Assembly: GCA_000231825.2 (NCBI GenBank)
Contig: JH720294.1
Coordinates: 2,038,529 to 2,102,528, forward strand
Direction of reading: 5' to 3'
From: Tetrahymena elliotti 4EA
Lineage: Eukaryota > Ciliophora > Oligohymenophorea > Hymenostomatida > Tetrahymenidae
Length of the DNA stretch: 64,000 nucleotides
The position numbers and the translations under genes are program-made. The notes beneath the pieces are model-generated. The model was not told the DNA's origin. It did no database searches and saw nothing but the letters and a program-made list of their open reading frames with translations. Positions 51,237 to 63,190 of this stretch are shown here, piece by piece (within the stretch, counting starts at the first letter, position 1; every line of letters begins with the position of its first letter).

Positions 51237-53898
51237 ATGTTTAAATTTACTTCGAAAAGCTTATCCTTAAGCACTAGCAAAGCAAATAATATTTTAAAGG
51301 GAATACAAATATAAAGATTTGCAACTAAGAAAGTTGTTCCAAGCAATCTTGATAAATATGATGTCATTATAATTGGTTCAAACATGGGTGCAGTACTTGC
51401 TCGTCATATTAATGAAATTACTAATGGTAGAAATACAGTTTTTGTTGCCAGTAGCAGCTCTATTAGAGAATAGCATCATTTGAGAGTTGCATATGAATTG
51501 GGAAACTGCAAAAAGGAAAACTACATTCTTGATACTAAGTCAATTATCACTCCTTTTATTCCTCATTCAGATGGCATTAGAGTCAAAGAAATCCATCCTG
51601 AATCTAACACTGTTGTGCTCGAAAATGATCGCACAATTCAATACAAAAGATTAGTTATTTCTACAGGTAAAAAGCTACTTTCTTAGATGAATATCTTCTT
51701 TTAAAATTATTTTGTTTTGCAAGATTATTATTTGATGCAAATGAATTTAAGTATAAGTCTAATAGGGTCTAGGATATCCTTGTCATGCATAATAATTAAT
51801 TGATGATTCTAGAGAATAAACAAATTTTTTAATATAAAATAGGATTATAGAATAACTTTGAAGCTATTCCCGGTCTTAAAGATGCTGTTTATGATTCAGA
51901 TCATCCTGGTATTGTTTTAAATTTTATATATAAATGATTAAGTTTATAGCATTAAAAAATATACTGAACTTTAGCAATAAAAACGATCAAAAATTTTAAT
52001 AATAAATCGTATCTTTTTAATTATTAAATCAGCATTCTCTCCTTATGATGTGACTGGAAAATAAGCTAGTGTTAAAGATCCTTATTATTGGTATAATTTC
52101 CATGGTAATTTTATATAAATATCTCATATGGCAGAAAAATTATTCTTTTTTTTAATTAAATAGGAGGAAAGTGCATCTTTTACATCCCTAAATTCCCTAT
52201 TAGAGGAGAAAGTAAATCATTAAAAACAATAAATGAATACATATTTTGATGTTTTAATATAAAGTCTAGGAATATAACTTCTTGGTAGCATACGATCAAT
52301 GGATTGAAAATCAAAAAAATAGTAATTTATTCATAATATATATTTAATACTTATTGATAATACTAAATAGTGAGCTAGAAAATTGATATTGAATTCACTA
52401 TTGTAAATGCAAATGATTCTTTCTCTTAATACAGCAAATAAGCAGATGAATTCTTTAGAGAAGAACTCAAAAAAAGAGGAATTAAGGTTTTGTTCAACAC
52501 TACAATTGAAAATCTTGATAAAAACAAAAGATAAGTTACTGTAGTTGGTCAAAATGGATCTAAAACTCTAGAAAAATATGACAATTTATATTCTATTATT
52601 CCTACTCAAGGTCATGAATTCTTGTAAAAAGCTGATCTTTGTAACGAATAAGGTCTTCTCAGAGTTGACAACTCAACTCTCTAGCATAAAAAGTAATAAA
52701 AGCTAATTTATTTTTGAGAAATTCTATTTTATCTTAATAAGAATCATTGAATTTATCAACTAATTTATTTGTCATTAATAATAGATACAAGAATATCTTT
52801 GGTTTTGGTGATATTGTTGACCTTCCTACCACAAGAAGTTTAATAGGAACATAAGAATAACTGAATGTAGTTAGACATAATGTGATTCGTAGTTTACATG
52901 GTTAAAGTTTGAATGCTTAATATTTTGGTTAATCTAAGATTCCTTTATACATTGGTAAGAATAAGCTTACATTTGTATCTTAAAATTACTCTAAGCCATC
53001 TAAATTTAGTATGCTTGATAAGGAAGGAAAGCACATTTGCTACTTGAGAAACTTTTTCTACAGTTATTTCTATTAGTATATTAACACTGCTTATTACAAG
53101 TTTGCTATATGGGGTAAACCATACTATTTATGGCCTAAGACTTTCCACTCTGCTTCAAAAGAAGTTAAAAATGTCTCAGAAACTCACTCTTCTGAACACA
53201 CTGATAAAAAAGAAGTGAAATAATCAAACAAACCTGGCCAATCATTTGTTTATAAGCCTCAAGCATAATTTGCTTGTGTTGATGTGATCTCTCCAGAATT
53301 GCAATCTCAATATTTTGTTATTTAGGATCCTTCTAAAGTTGTATAGAATGTTTTTAAAGCTCAATTGAATGAATAGTAAAAGCAAGCAAAAGAATAAGAA
53401 GATAAAGCCAAAAAAGCTGAATTAGAATAAAAGAAAAAAGAATAATAATTGAAGAGAGAAAAGGAAGAAAAGGAATAGAAAGAAAGAGAAGAATTATATA
53501 GAAAGAAGAGAGAATAAGAAGAACTTGAAAGAAAGAGGCAAGAAGAAGAATAAGAAAAAAAAAGATAATAGGAACTCTAAAGATAGAAGGAAGAATAGGA
53601 AAGATAGAAACAGTTAGAATAGGAAAGACTTCAATAAGAATAACAAGAAAGATTATAAAGAGAAGAATAAGAAAGATTGACTAAATAAACATAAGAACAA
53701 GAACAAGCTTTAAAGAGATAATAAGAACTTGAAAAACAAAAGCAACAAGAGTTAGAAAATTAATAAAAATAATAAGAAGAAGTAGCTGAAGCTAAATAAG
53801 AAGAAGAATAATAACCAGCTTCTAACACCAATCAACCCACTGAAGGTGACAGTCCTAAAAGAAGAAAGGGCAGACCTAAAAAAGAAAAAAAAGAATGA
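51237..53898 (+). CDS. Mitochondrial-type FAD/NAD oxidoreductase (SQR/NDH-2-like) with charged coiled-coil tail
   Basis: Seven exons (51237-51666, 51843-51908, 52033-52104, 52164-52211, 52265-52321, 52371-52692, 52785-53898) join in consistent phase into 702 residues. The first 35 residues are Ser/Lys/Arg-rich without acidic residues (MFKFTSKSLSLSTSKANNIL), a mitochondrial presequence. KYDVIIIGSNMGAVLARHI is the FAD Rossmann motif, with Asn for the middle Gly. RLVISTG and, near the end of the enzymatic part, IFGFGDIVDLPTTRS are the second and third FAD motifs. The last resembles sulfide:quinone oxidoreductase and type II NADH dehydrogenase. I did not identify catalytic cysteines, so the substrate is open. 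From about residue 510 the protein becomes a roughly 170-residue Lys/Glu/Gln/Arg coiled coil, ending SPKRRKGRPKKEKKE with an AT-hook-like GRP core. That tail is not typical of the family. Confidence 0.82.
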
Positions 53899-54721
53899 TT
53901 GGATGAATGAATGAAATGAATAAATTGCTAATTAAAAACAAACAATTATTTCTATTGAAAATTTATATTTATTTTTTTATTTTGTTAAAATTAAGTTAAT
54001 TTCTTAAATATTTTATTCAAAATTCTTTTTTTTTATTAAAAGTTAAATATAATTTAGGTGATTTAAATTTCTATGAAAATTAAAATGCATTTCTAAAAAT
54101 CTTCTCTAAATTTATCTTAAAATTCAATAAAATTTTTATATTTTTAAATTCCTCAAAAATTTAGGTTAAGTTTTAACATCAAACTAATTTAAATTAATAG
54201 TTTAAAAATTTTTTCTATTTTCATTTTAAATAGCCACAAAAAATTACAAATAAAAAGCTTTCAATTTTGATATTCTATCATCTAATTTTAAGAATTTTGA
54301 TAAAAAACAACTTTCAATATTAAAAACCAAAAAATTAAAAATTAATTTTGTGATTGAATATATTTTTATGATTATCTCAATCTCATATGAGAATATTTAT
54401 TATTTTTAAATATCATGAATTTGTTCTTCTTTTTGTATGATTAAAATATTTATGTATAAACAAACAATAATTGATGTTATTTTCAGAAAGAATAAATATT
54501 TAATAAATTTTCTAGTAAACATTTAGATTAATTTATGCTTTTAAAAATATTCTAGTTTAATTCATTTTTATTTATTTGTTTTTTGGCAAAAGCTTTTTTT
54601 ATTTTTTGTATGAAAGCATTTTTTTATGATTTATATTTTAAACGGCAAAAACTATCAAAAAAAAAATAAAGTTTAAAGATATTTATTTATATTAAGATAA
54701 TAGATAAGGTAGTTCAATAAA
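53899..54721. other. Intergenic, AT-rich
   Basis: Between two plus-strand genes. No coding signal or repeat of note. Confidence 0.55.
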
Positions 54722-55192
54722 ATGAATACAAAAGAAGCTACGCCTTATGATAAGAAGTAAAATAAAGTCTTGTTTGATTTAAAAGAATGTGATGAGCTTT
54801 TCTAAAAGGATAAATCTTTGAAGTAAATAAATTTGATTTATTGGTTGAAAGATTTAATTTAAATTTCATATTTACTTAATATAACATAGGCAAGCCAAAG
54901 ACATATTGAATATTTAAAATTAAATTAAGCAAATGAAAGAAAAAGAGCTGAATTTTTATAGAAATTTAAGGTTGGACAATAAATCTAAAGAAAAAATATT
55001 TGGTATAAAGCGTGATAATCTTGGCTCTAAAATAAATTAAAATGCTGAAGATGAATAAAGCAATAATCAAAATAATGGTAGCAAGACAGATGTTAATGGA
55101 AAGATTATAGTTTAAGATCCTTTACAAGGCAATTTAATAATGACAATTTAAGAATACAACAATATCTATTTAAAAGACCCTATGAATTTTTG
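54722..55192 (+). CDS. Unknown 133-residue protein
   Basis: Two exons (54722-54822 and 54892-55192) separated by a 69-nt GTAAAT...CATAG intron and joined in frame. The start ATG follows an A-rich leader (TTCAATAAAATG). The protein is hydrophilic, beginning MNTKEATPYDKKQNKVLFDL. A helical Lys/Glu/Gln segment (ILNIQNQIKQMKEKELNFYR) spans the exon junction region, then an Asn/Asp-rich linker, and it ends LKDPMNF. No membrane segment or known motif; not recognised. It lies in the same orientation as the oxidoreductase but over 800 bases downstream. Confidence 0.6.
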
Positions 55193-56077
55193 ATATCTTA
55201 CTTAAAATACTAACTAACTAACTAAATAAATACTTCTAAATTATAAAAATTAATCATCACCATTCTTTATTGAATATATTTGATATTTTAAATTTGCTTT
55301 AAATAGCTTAAATTCAATGATTAAATAATCACTCTATTATCAAGTTCCAAATATATCACAACAATTAAATGAAACTAAAAATAATATTTTATCTATCTCT
55401 TTAAATTACTTAAAAAAATGTTATAGAAAAGAAAAACAATAATTGTATTTTATTTTATTTTGCTGTTCAATGACTAAAATGTTTAGTAAATAGAATTAAG
55501 ATTAATTTAATTGTTTCAAGTATTCTTAAATTTATCATTTTCTTTTATAATAATAATTACAATAAAAACTAAATTACATTTATGGTTTTTCTTTTGATAA
55601 TAATTACAATAAAAAAGCTAAATTGCATCTAAAGAAATTTTTAGATAATATTTTATATGTTAAATCTTCATTTAACTTAAAATTTATGTTTAACATAGGA
55701 TTGAAATAACAGTTCTGATAACAAGAAATAACTCCATAATATTTGATATCATAGTTATTTAAAAAGCTATTAAAACTCCTAACTCACTAATAAATAAATT
55801 TCAAGCACTTAAACAATAAAAGTGGTCATAACTTTTAAGAACTAGAGCATGGTAGATTAGAATAAAAACACAATATTTTTTGTTTATTTTTATTTGTTTT
55901 TTATTCTTTTTATACAACAGAACAAAATAAAACAGAAAGAACCAATCAATCAAACAATTAATTAATTCTGGTTTATATTATATATAAAATGAAAAACATA
56001 AATTAATTAATAAGTAAAAATAACTTCTAGCCACAAGAGTAGATGAACATGTATTAATAGATTTAGAGATTAAGCCT
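55193..56077. other. Intergenic with short imperfect direct repeat
   Basis: TAATAATTACAATAAAAA followed by (C/G)CTAAATT occurs twice, near 55549 and 55596. Otherwise plain AT-rich sequence. Confidence 0.5.
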
Positions 56078-56275
56078 ATGGATTTGAGATAGCTTAAAAA
56101 AAAATTGAGATTGTTTAAAAATGAAAATCTTGTGGATAGAGACAAAAGGTAGAGAGATTAAAGGAAATGTTGTTTTTGCATATTATTCAAGTTCTTGTAA
56201 AAAATGAATGAAGAATATGAGACTTAAAAGAGAAAAGAAAGCTAAAAAGAAGAAAAGAGAGAAACTATGAATTGA
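56078..56275 (+). CDS. Possible small basic protein
   Basis: ATG 56078 to TGA 56273-56275 gives 65 residues, starting MDLRQLKKKLRLFKNENLVD, with a central CCFCILFKFL and a Lys/Glu-rich end. The same frame is open and looks coding upstream (VDEHVLIDLEIKP from about 56038) without an ATG. The region directly before it ends in an AG (TTCTAG), so this may be the last exon of a gene whose earlier exon was not found. Not recognised. Confidence 0.33.
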
Positions 56276-56518
56276 GGAATGAATGAATATATTAGTTTAA
56301 TTATTTTGATCTTAATTTAGGAAGTAGTCACTTTATTTATTTACTGAGTAGTTTAAATAACATCATCTCATCTATTAAGCAATTAAACTTCCTAGCTGCT
56401 TTTAATTGATTGCATCTATTTATTAATCTACTCATAATCGATACTTTTTATTTTAGAATTTAGGCAAAAATTATTTAATCCTAATATATTTTTTAATGAG
56501 CAGGCTCTGCTCTCTATT

Positions 56519-57136
56519 TCATTGAATTAAATATTATAATTTGAATTAAATTGCAATAAAGTAATTCTTTCTAAGTATCTCTCTTATTCTTTTTTTACAT
56601 TAGCAGATCTTTAAGTCCTCTCTCTTGCAATCAGATTGAAGAATCAACGAACCCACCTGTTGTTTTTTAAATAGTAGGATTTATTATTTACATTGCATAA
56701 ATTAGGTAAAAGCTAAAAATATATAAAAGACTTTTTTATTTTATTTATTGAAATTTCTATCAAAAATTTGTTATTTTTTGTCTTATATTGTTGTGTATTT
56801 CTATGTATTCAATTAGTAAAATTTTTAATAAATAAATGAATAGAAAGAAAGAATTTAAATTGTATTTAGGTTATGAAGAAGTTTATTTTGTTAATGCTTC
56901 TTTATTTGTTTTTAGCTCTCTTTTTTCTTTGATTGTTTATTTGTTTTTTTGTTAATTTATTTTGATATTTGAACTTTGGAATATAGTTTAGAATAATTAC
57001 AACAAACGTGACTCTCTCTTTCTTGTAGTTTAAACTTGCTAATAATCATTGCAAAACAGCTTTTCTCTTCCAAACTCAACTCAGTGGTTCTGTCTTTGAT
57101 CTTTGATATTAAATCAGTGGGAGATATTACAGACAT
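56519..57136 (-). CDS. Possible small unknown gene with two GC-richer parts
   Basis: Two stretches less AT-rich than their surroundings (about 56985-57136 and 56600-56665) lie in one minus-strand open frame from ATG 57136 to TGA 56521-56519. The first reads MSVISPTDLISKIKDRTTEL then SLEEKSCFAMII; the second VGSLILQSDCKREDLKICQC. The AT-rich part between them is probably an intron, ending at AACAACAG just before GTGGGTTCG. If so the protein has roughly 95-100 residues. Not recognised. A structured non-coding RNA in the GC-richer parts is the alternative. Confidence 0.3.
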
Positions 57137-57425
57137 AGACAGAAACAAGTAATTTCTTAGATTTAATTTAAATGAGACTCTATTTTTAAGTGGTTGGGTG
57201 TATGGGTGGATCTGATATAGAAATATTAATTTTTTGTAACATGTTCAGGGATTTAAATTATTGGTGCAATTTTATTTTCAAAGAGGATTTGGATTAATGA
57301 TGTGTATATATATATATATTTATTTTATGGTTAATTCAAAGAAGGAAATGATTTAAATTATATAACTAACTAACGACTCTATTATATTTATTTCCTTCAT
57401 TTGAAATGTTATTTTTAATATTTTT

Positions 57426-58727
57426 TCATTATTTGTTAGTCTACTTTTTTTCATGTTTATCCTCATTTTCTTCATCTTCATCTTCAGAGGATTCCAGTAA
57501 ATGCTCAAACATTTTATACAGTTTTTCTGTCACTTTTTCTGCTAAAGGATGAGGATTGTTATCTGGATGCATGAGAGCTAACTTCTTTTTGAATTCAACA
57601 GCTTGTTCTTCTAACTTAAAACGCTCAAGATATCGTGAATAAATTGGTAATGGTACCAGTATGATGAAATACATATCCTTTAGTAGATCGAATGCTTGCT
57701 TTTGTTGGGGATTGGTGACTTAGTACCCATCAGCAATTACCTCTGCTTACTCAAAAATTTACTCTATTCTTTCTTAATCATTTACGGAGCCTCTGTGATG
57801 ATGATTGATCATGAGATTCAAGACTTCAGGACATTTAGGACACCAAACTTTTTACTTGATGCAGTTAGCTTCAGAAGCAGTCCATCTATGATAAAACTTG
57901 CAGCGGAAGTTCAATTTCGGCTAAAAGAATTCGCTTTCAAGTTCTCCCTATTGAGAATTAGCATACTAAGAAAATTCTTGATGAAGAATATTGCATTAAG
58001 GACACCATTTCTTGATGATATTTTCACTATCTGCATCAAAGACATGATTCTTAAAGCATATGACTGTAAAAATATAACCTCTGGATCTACTGATTATCTT
58101 TCCATTCCTTTAATTTACGAGTTTGATGATTTCCTTTTCTTATTAGGATTCTTATTGACGATTTTTATTTGCTTAAATGTAAAAATCATCATCATCCTTG
58201 AATGCATAAAATCCATCAAAGCTATTCTCTTTATTATCATTTGTTGAGTCTTAATCATAACTTTGATTACGAAGACGTCTCACTTTATTTTTTTATTTCA
58301 CTTTTTCATCATCAGAATCCTCAACATCGCTTTATTCTTCTTCATCATCATTATCTTCTTGCTTGACATCATTTTCAGAGTCATGTCTGCCATCAATGTC
58401 ATCTTCTTCTTTCTTTAAGATATCTAGAATGCTCTCAGCCTCTTGTTATGACACTGTCTTAAGTTGTCTTTTCTTTGCTGACAACTTTTGGTCTTCTTCT
58501 TCTAAGAACTTCATCAAGCTGTCTTTCTTGATCGCATTGATCTGATTAACTACTTCAATCTTTTTCTCAAAACCATCTAGATCTTCACTAGATTTTTTAA
58601 GTTTCTTGACTAAATTTGGCTCTTTGCTACTTGCTTTCTGTGTAGGCTTAGTGACTCGTAGCTATTCTTCCTCTTCTGATTCGCTTTCTGAACTGAAAAC
58701 CTTTCTTTTTTTGATTAAGTTTGACAT
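57426..58727 (-). CDS. Acidic nuclear protein with paired Cys/His clusters
   Basis: A single open frame of 433 residues, ATG 58727 to TGA 57428-57426. It starts MSNLIKKRKVFSSESESEEE, whose KKRKV resembles the classical monopartite nuclear localisation signal, followed by about 200 residues of Glu/Asp/Lys-rich disordered sequence. Residues about 215-310 carry two similar units: VICFKNHVFDADSENIIKKW then CPQC, and FRCKFYHRWTASEANCIKQK then VWCPKC. Each looks like a treble-clef or zinc-ribbon half (C-x4-H ... W-C-P-x-C). A helical C-terminal part (SRYLERFKLEEQAVEFKKKL; ALMHPDNNPHPLAEKV) ends in a second acidic stretch. No enzyme motif. It is inferred to be a nuclear protein binding zinc, perhaps on chromatin or RNA; the exact family is unknown. 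GC content and codon use are clearly coding compared with the flanks. Confidence 0.8.
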
Positions 58728-61231
58728 TTTTTATTTTGATTAAAATAGGAAATTGATAGAGAAGACAGATAGATAGATATTGATGAGGAAATACTAAGAA
58801 CTTTTGAGGAATATTTCAATTTTTTAGTATTTTTTATATTATTGAAATACTGTTTGACTTTTATATTTGAAAGCATATCTATTTACCTTTTTATGTTCAA
58901 ACATATAAATATGCAAGCCATATTAAAGCAGAGTTCATTAATACATCCTCATCTTTTAAAATTAAATCGCAAACAATTAATACAAATAGATACATTGAAT
59001 GATCTTGCCATTAAAAGTTTTTCAACTAATGAATGAACACAGGCAGACAGCACTCTTTTATTTATAAATTGCTTATATTCAGATTCCTACTTTATATTTT
59101 AATTATTTTTTTTTCCTCCTTTTTATCTCAAACTGTCAAAATTTAAAAATTCTCCTTCCTTCCTTTATTCATTAAGATATCTTTATTTCTATTTACATAT
59201 TAGCCCACCCATCCATCTATACATTTACATTCCTTCATTATTATTCAGAGTAACATATATTTAAATAATTTATTCATATTAATTTATCTATACTTAAAAG
59301 CTGGGATACTTCATTTATTCATTCAATCATTAATTTATTTTACTGACTGACTGACTCAATCATTAATAAATTGATAAGCCACTCTTTAATTACTTTTTGT
59401 AAATCCTTCCTCTTCCAATGTTCAAAATTGAAACCAATCTTTTTTTAAAAAAAAGAACAAACATTTAAAATTAAATTTGGATTCGAAAAGCATAAAATTA
59501 ATTTAATCAAATATCTTTATTTTTCTAACTAATTTTTATACAATAAACTTATTTTAAATATTTATGCCAAACCTTATTAATTTATCTCAAGTATCAAAAA
59601 CCCATTATTTTTTTAAACTTGCTTGATAATTTAAATATTTGTATCAAATTTTACTTTAAAAAAAATGTACCAAATTAGATTTAGATTCTTGAAATAAAGT
59701 TTATTTTATCTATTGTCAAATTTCTTTAAATTGAAATGAATTAAATTTATATCTAATTTTATTTTTCGAATATTTATTTATAATTTGCAAACCACTTGAA
59801 AAATGTAAAATAATTAACAATTAAATTTTGAAAATAAAATATAAAAAAAATGATAATTTATTGAGAAGCGAGTAAATATTGGTTATTAAACATGATCTAA
59901 ATTTAAATTTTTTTAATCATAAGTTTTTTATAAATATGTAGAAGTAGAATAAAATAAACAATTCTGTCATTTAAAAAAAGAGTTAGGATTTAGTTATAAC
60001 AATCAATAATTAGTATTTACATTCTATTGAAAACTTATTATTTAATTAAAAACTGCTCCTTTAATAAGAATTTGTGTGTTTTTTTATTTGATTGGCTTTT
60101 ATTCTTAGAAATTGAAGGCAGTTAAAATTTATTTACTAATTTTTAGATTATATTTATTTGTTTGATTTGAAAATAATATATTTTTGAATTTGATTTTGAT
60201 AGGTTTTATGATATTACTTTAGAAAATAATCTTAGCTTACTTTACTTAGATAGTATACTACTGGTGTTTGAGTAATTCTAATTTTTATGTATTATTTTTA
60301 TTAATAAAATCTTAGTCTATTTAGTTTTTTATTTAATTTAAATACAATAGATCAAAATTTAATTGCTAAAAATACATCAAATAATTTTTAAACAGATTCT
60401 TTAAGGAATTAGATATTATTAATTTGTTAATATTTTATGTTGTTATTTATGAGTAAGTGATGGTTAAATGGCCAAATAGCTTCTCTTTTAAAAATGAAAT
60501 GAAGTAAAAATAAATTGAAATAAACTTTAAGATGAAAAAGTATAATTAGTTGTAAAAGAGATAAGCAAAAACTTTTATGTAAAAAGTGCTTATAAATTTA
60601 AGGTAGATAAAAGTAGAAAAGATAAAATAGAAAATAAAACTTTAACCTATAAATTATGATAAAATTCTGTTTATACTTAATTTAAATTTGTATAGAATAG
60701 AAAATAAATTATGCTTTAGAGAGTTTTTTAAGATAATACTTATGCTATTTTATTTAATTAGAAATCAAAAATTTAGATAGAAATTGACTGAATGAATGAT
60801 TGACTGATGGTTCAAGCTAGTTTAATAATATTTGAAAAAAGATTTATCTATATCAAATTCAAATTGAATGTTATTAGATATGATAGCAGAAGATATTGTA
60901 AAAACAAAAAATAAACAAAAAAATATGAAAAAATTATCAAATTTCAAAATAAATTTACATAAGTATTTAGTAATTTGTTTATTTTTTGTTAATTTTTAAG
61001 GTTTGATTAAGTTTTTGATGGAAGGAATAAATAAACTAACAAAGAAATAATTTATGAGTTAAATAAACAAATAATTGCTAGTTATAAAAGAATCAGCGAA
61101 ATTATTTAAGATTAATAATTATTAATAAATAAATTATTTAATACTTATAAAATCTCTACAAAAAAGATAATTAGCAATACTTTATTAAGTAGATCAACCA
61201 AACCAAATTATTAAGCAAAGATTAAGTAAAC
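58728..61231. other. Intergenic between divergent genes, longest gene-free stretch
   Basis: About 2.5 kb of AT-rich DNA containing the promoters of the nuclear Cys/His protein (-) and of the three-pass membrane protein (+). It has a CTGA run near 59342-59355 and GATA-type short runs near 58763-58780. No gene or conserved element was recognised. Confidence 0.5.
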
Positions 61232-62186
61232 ATGGAAGGATCTTCATCATCGTTGAGGGCAAGACCCTTCATTATTAGGGGTAAAAAGGAAGAGTATTTG
61301 ATTCCTGAAAATGATTCACATTTTGATTAGAGTGTTGAATCAAAGGTTAGTTTTACATAGGCATGCAACTGGTTCATATCAGTAATTAATTTAAAATTAA
61401 ATTAAAAAATAACAATTATTGATCAAGAGATGGAGTTAATTGAGAATTATAAAATGCTAGAAAAATTAAAATTCTATTTAAAAAGCTATAATTTATTTTT
61501 ATTTATTTATTTTAAAAAAGTTTATTTTAACTTACGAGTCGATAAAATAATTCTATTATGTTTTCTATTATGAAGGAAAATGTTCTGATTATTCAAGAAT
61601 TATGATTTATTATATGCTAGCTAATGGTTTTTGGGTTCTTATTAGTCTCGTTGGTGCAAATTTAATTCGCTCTAAGCAATCTAAAAGAATTCTTATCTTC
61701 TTCATCCTTCTAATTGTCACATTTATTTCTAGAATTGTAATATATATTTTGATGTATGATACTATGAATCACTACATTTCAGAAACTACTTTGTAGGATT
61801 GCTACTGTAGATCTATTTATGTAGAAGACTTATATATGATTCAAGCTATAGTAGAGGGGATTATCCTACTCATTTTGATTGTATTTGTCAAGATTATACA
61901 CAAATACATTTAAAGTAAATTAAAAATTTTAATTCATTCTGATCTATTAGCTAATTTATTTATCTAAAATATACTAAAAACCTCACTAAAAATACTATTT
62001 TAATAAAATCATATTTTTTTTTCTAATCAGCTTTTTCTAAATAATATTTTAAACATGTATTTTACTATTTATTTTAAACTTATAGATTATGAGTAGAGAG
62101 ATAGAGAATAATTCTTTGGTCCAGGCGCATCTGGAGGTAATCTTAGATCAAGATTTATAGGAAACTCAAGCAGAATCAATAATTGA
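61232..62186 (+). CDS. Unknown three-pass membrane protein
   Basis: Three exons (61232-61345, 61539-61914, 62086-62186) join in frame into 196 residues. The N-terminal exon is hydrophilic (MEGSSSSLRARPFIIRGKKE). Exon 2 holds three hydrophobic segments: IYYMLANGFWVLISLVGANL, ILIFFILLIVTFISRIVIYI, and IQAIVEGIILLILIVFVKII. Between the second and third is a loop with DCYCRS. The final exon gives a short Gly/Arg/Ser tail (FFGPGASGGNLRSRFIGNSS). No known motif was recognised, and TM count and spacing do not identify a family. The start ATG is the first in frame after the A-rich leader. The exon 2 acceptor at 61537-61538 keeps phase 0 with exon 1. Confidence 0.68.
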
Positions 62187-63190
62187 GTGGATTTATATTT
62201 GTTTCTAGCTTTCAACTATTACAAATCTGTAAATGTTGGCTAATTGAAAAAAAAAGTCTTTTTAAGATATCCTCTTGATATTAAAATTAGAATTAATAAC
62301 TCATTAATATATTTATAAGATTATTATTATTCAAATTATGTATTTATTATATATTCTTCTTAAAATCATTTAATTTATTATTCCATATAATTTAATGCAT
62401 CTCAAATTCCTTTATTTCTAAAATACTACAGGGCTTATTAAACATTCTATACATATAATTTCCCTTAAGCATTTATTTTTGTTAAAAAATCTTAACTAAA
62501 AATTTAAAATATGAAGACAGCATAAATATAACCAAATTACATTCAAATATATAGTGATTGGGGTTTATATAGAAAAATGTTAACTCTATCTCAGCCTCAA
62601 AAAGTGAAGCCCATATAAGCCAACCTCTCTCTCCAATCTCATTATTAACCATCAGAAAGTTCATATCCCTACGACATGTCTTATTAAAATTCTTTCCATT
62701 CTTTTTTTGTTGAAAGTTAGAATTATGAGGTAACATTTTTTAGACTGATTCCTTATTGACCCACCTTAAATAGACAAATTATCTTAAGAAAAAATTTAAT
62801 TATTTTCAATTTAATTTCTCATCAAATTTTAAAAAATAAAAAGATGTTGAAAAAGAAAATAGAATATTTTACAAATCTTAGTGATGTATTTATTTCATTT
62901 TTATATAGATAGGAATATATTATTGAATATTTAAATATTTAAAGTTCCTAAGCTCTAATTTTAATTCATACTTAAACCTTCATATTAACTAACCTCAGGT
63001 AAAATTATTAATTTTTCTTGAAAACAATTGAATCTCTAACTTTAAGTTGGCACTACTCCTCAAAATATTTTATTTAATTTTAATTATTCAGATAAAAAAA
63101 AGAATTTTATTTAAGAGAAACCGATTTAATTCAAATTTTTTATGTTTTTTAAATCATTTAAATTTTTTTTTTGCCTTTTTTATTTTTATA
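62187..63190. other. Intergenic with a GC-richer island
   Basis: Mostly AT-rich. At 62540-62740 the composition changes, and the minus strand holds an 84-codon open frame including CRRDMNFLMVNNEIGERGWL. It also contains a 15-mer close to the Tetrahymena chromosome breakage sequence (62617-62631). The frame could not be tied to a gene. Confidence 0.4.

Noticed and set aside
56640..56660. GGTTCG on the minus strand as a tRNA B box
   Set aside because: The rest of the box does not fit, and there is no A box or acceptor pairing at the right distance.
57696..58247. 183-codon plus-strand open frame
   Set aside because: Antisense to the acidic Cys/His nuclear protein, whose minus-strand frame is longer and shows clear motifs.
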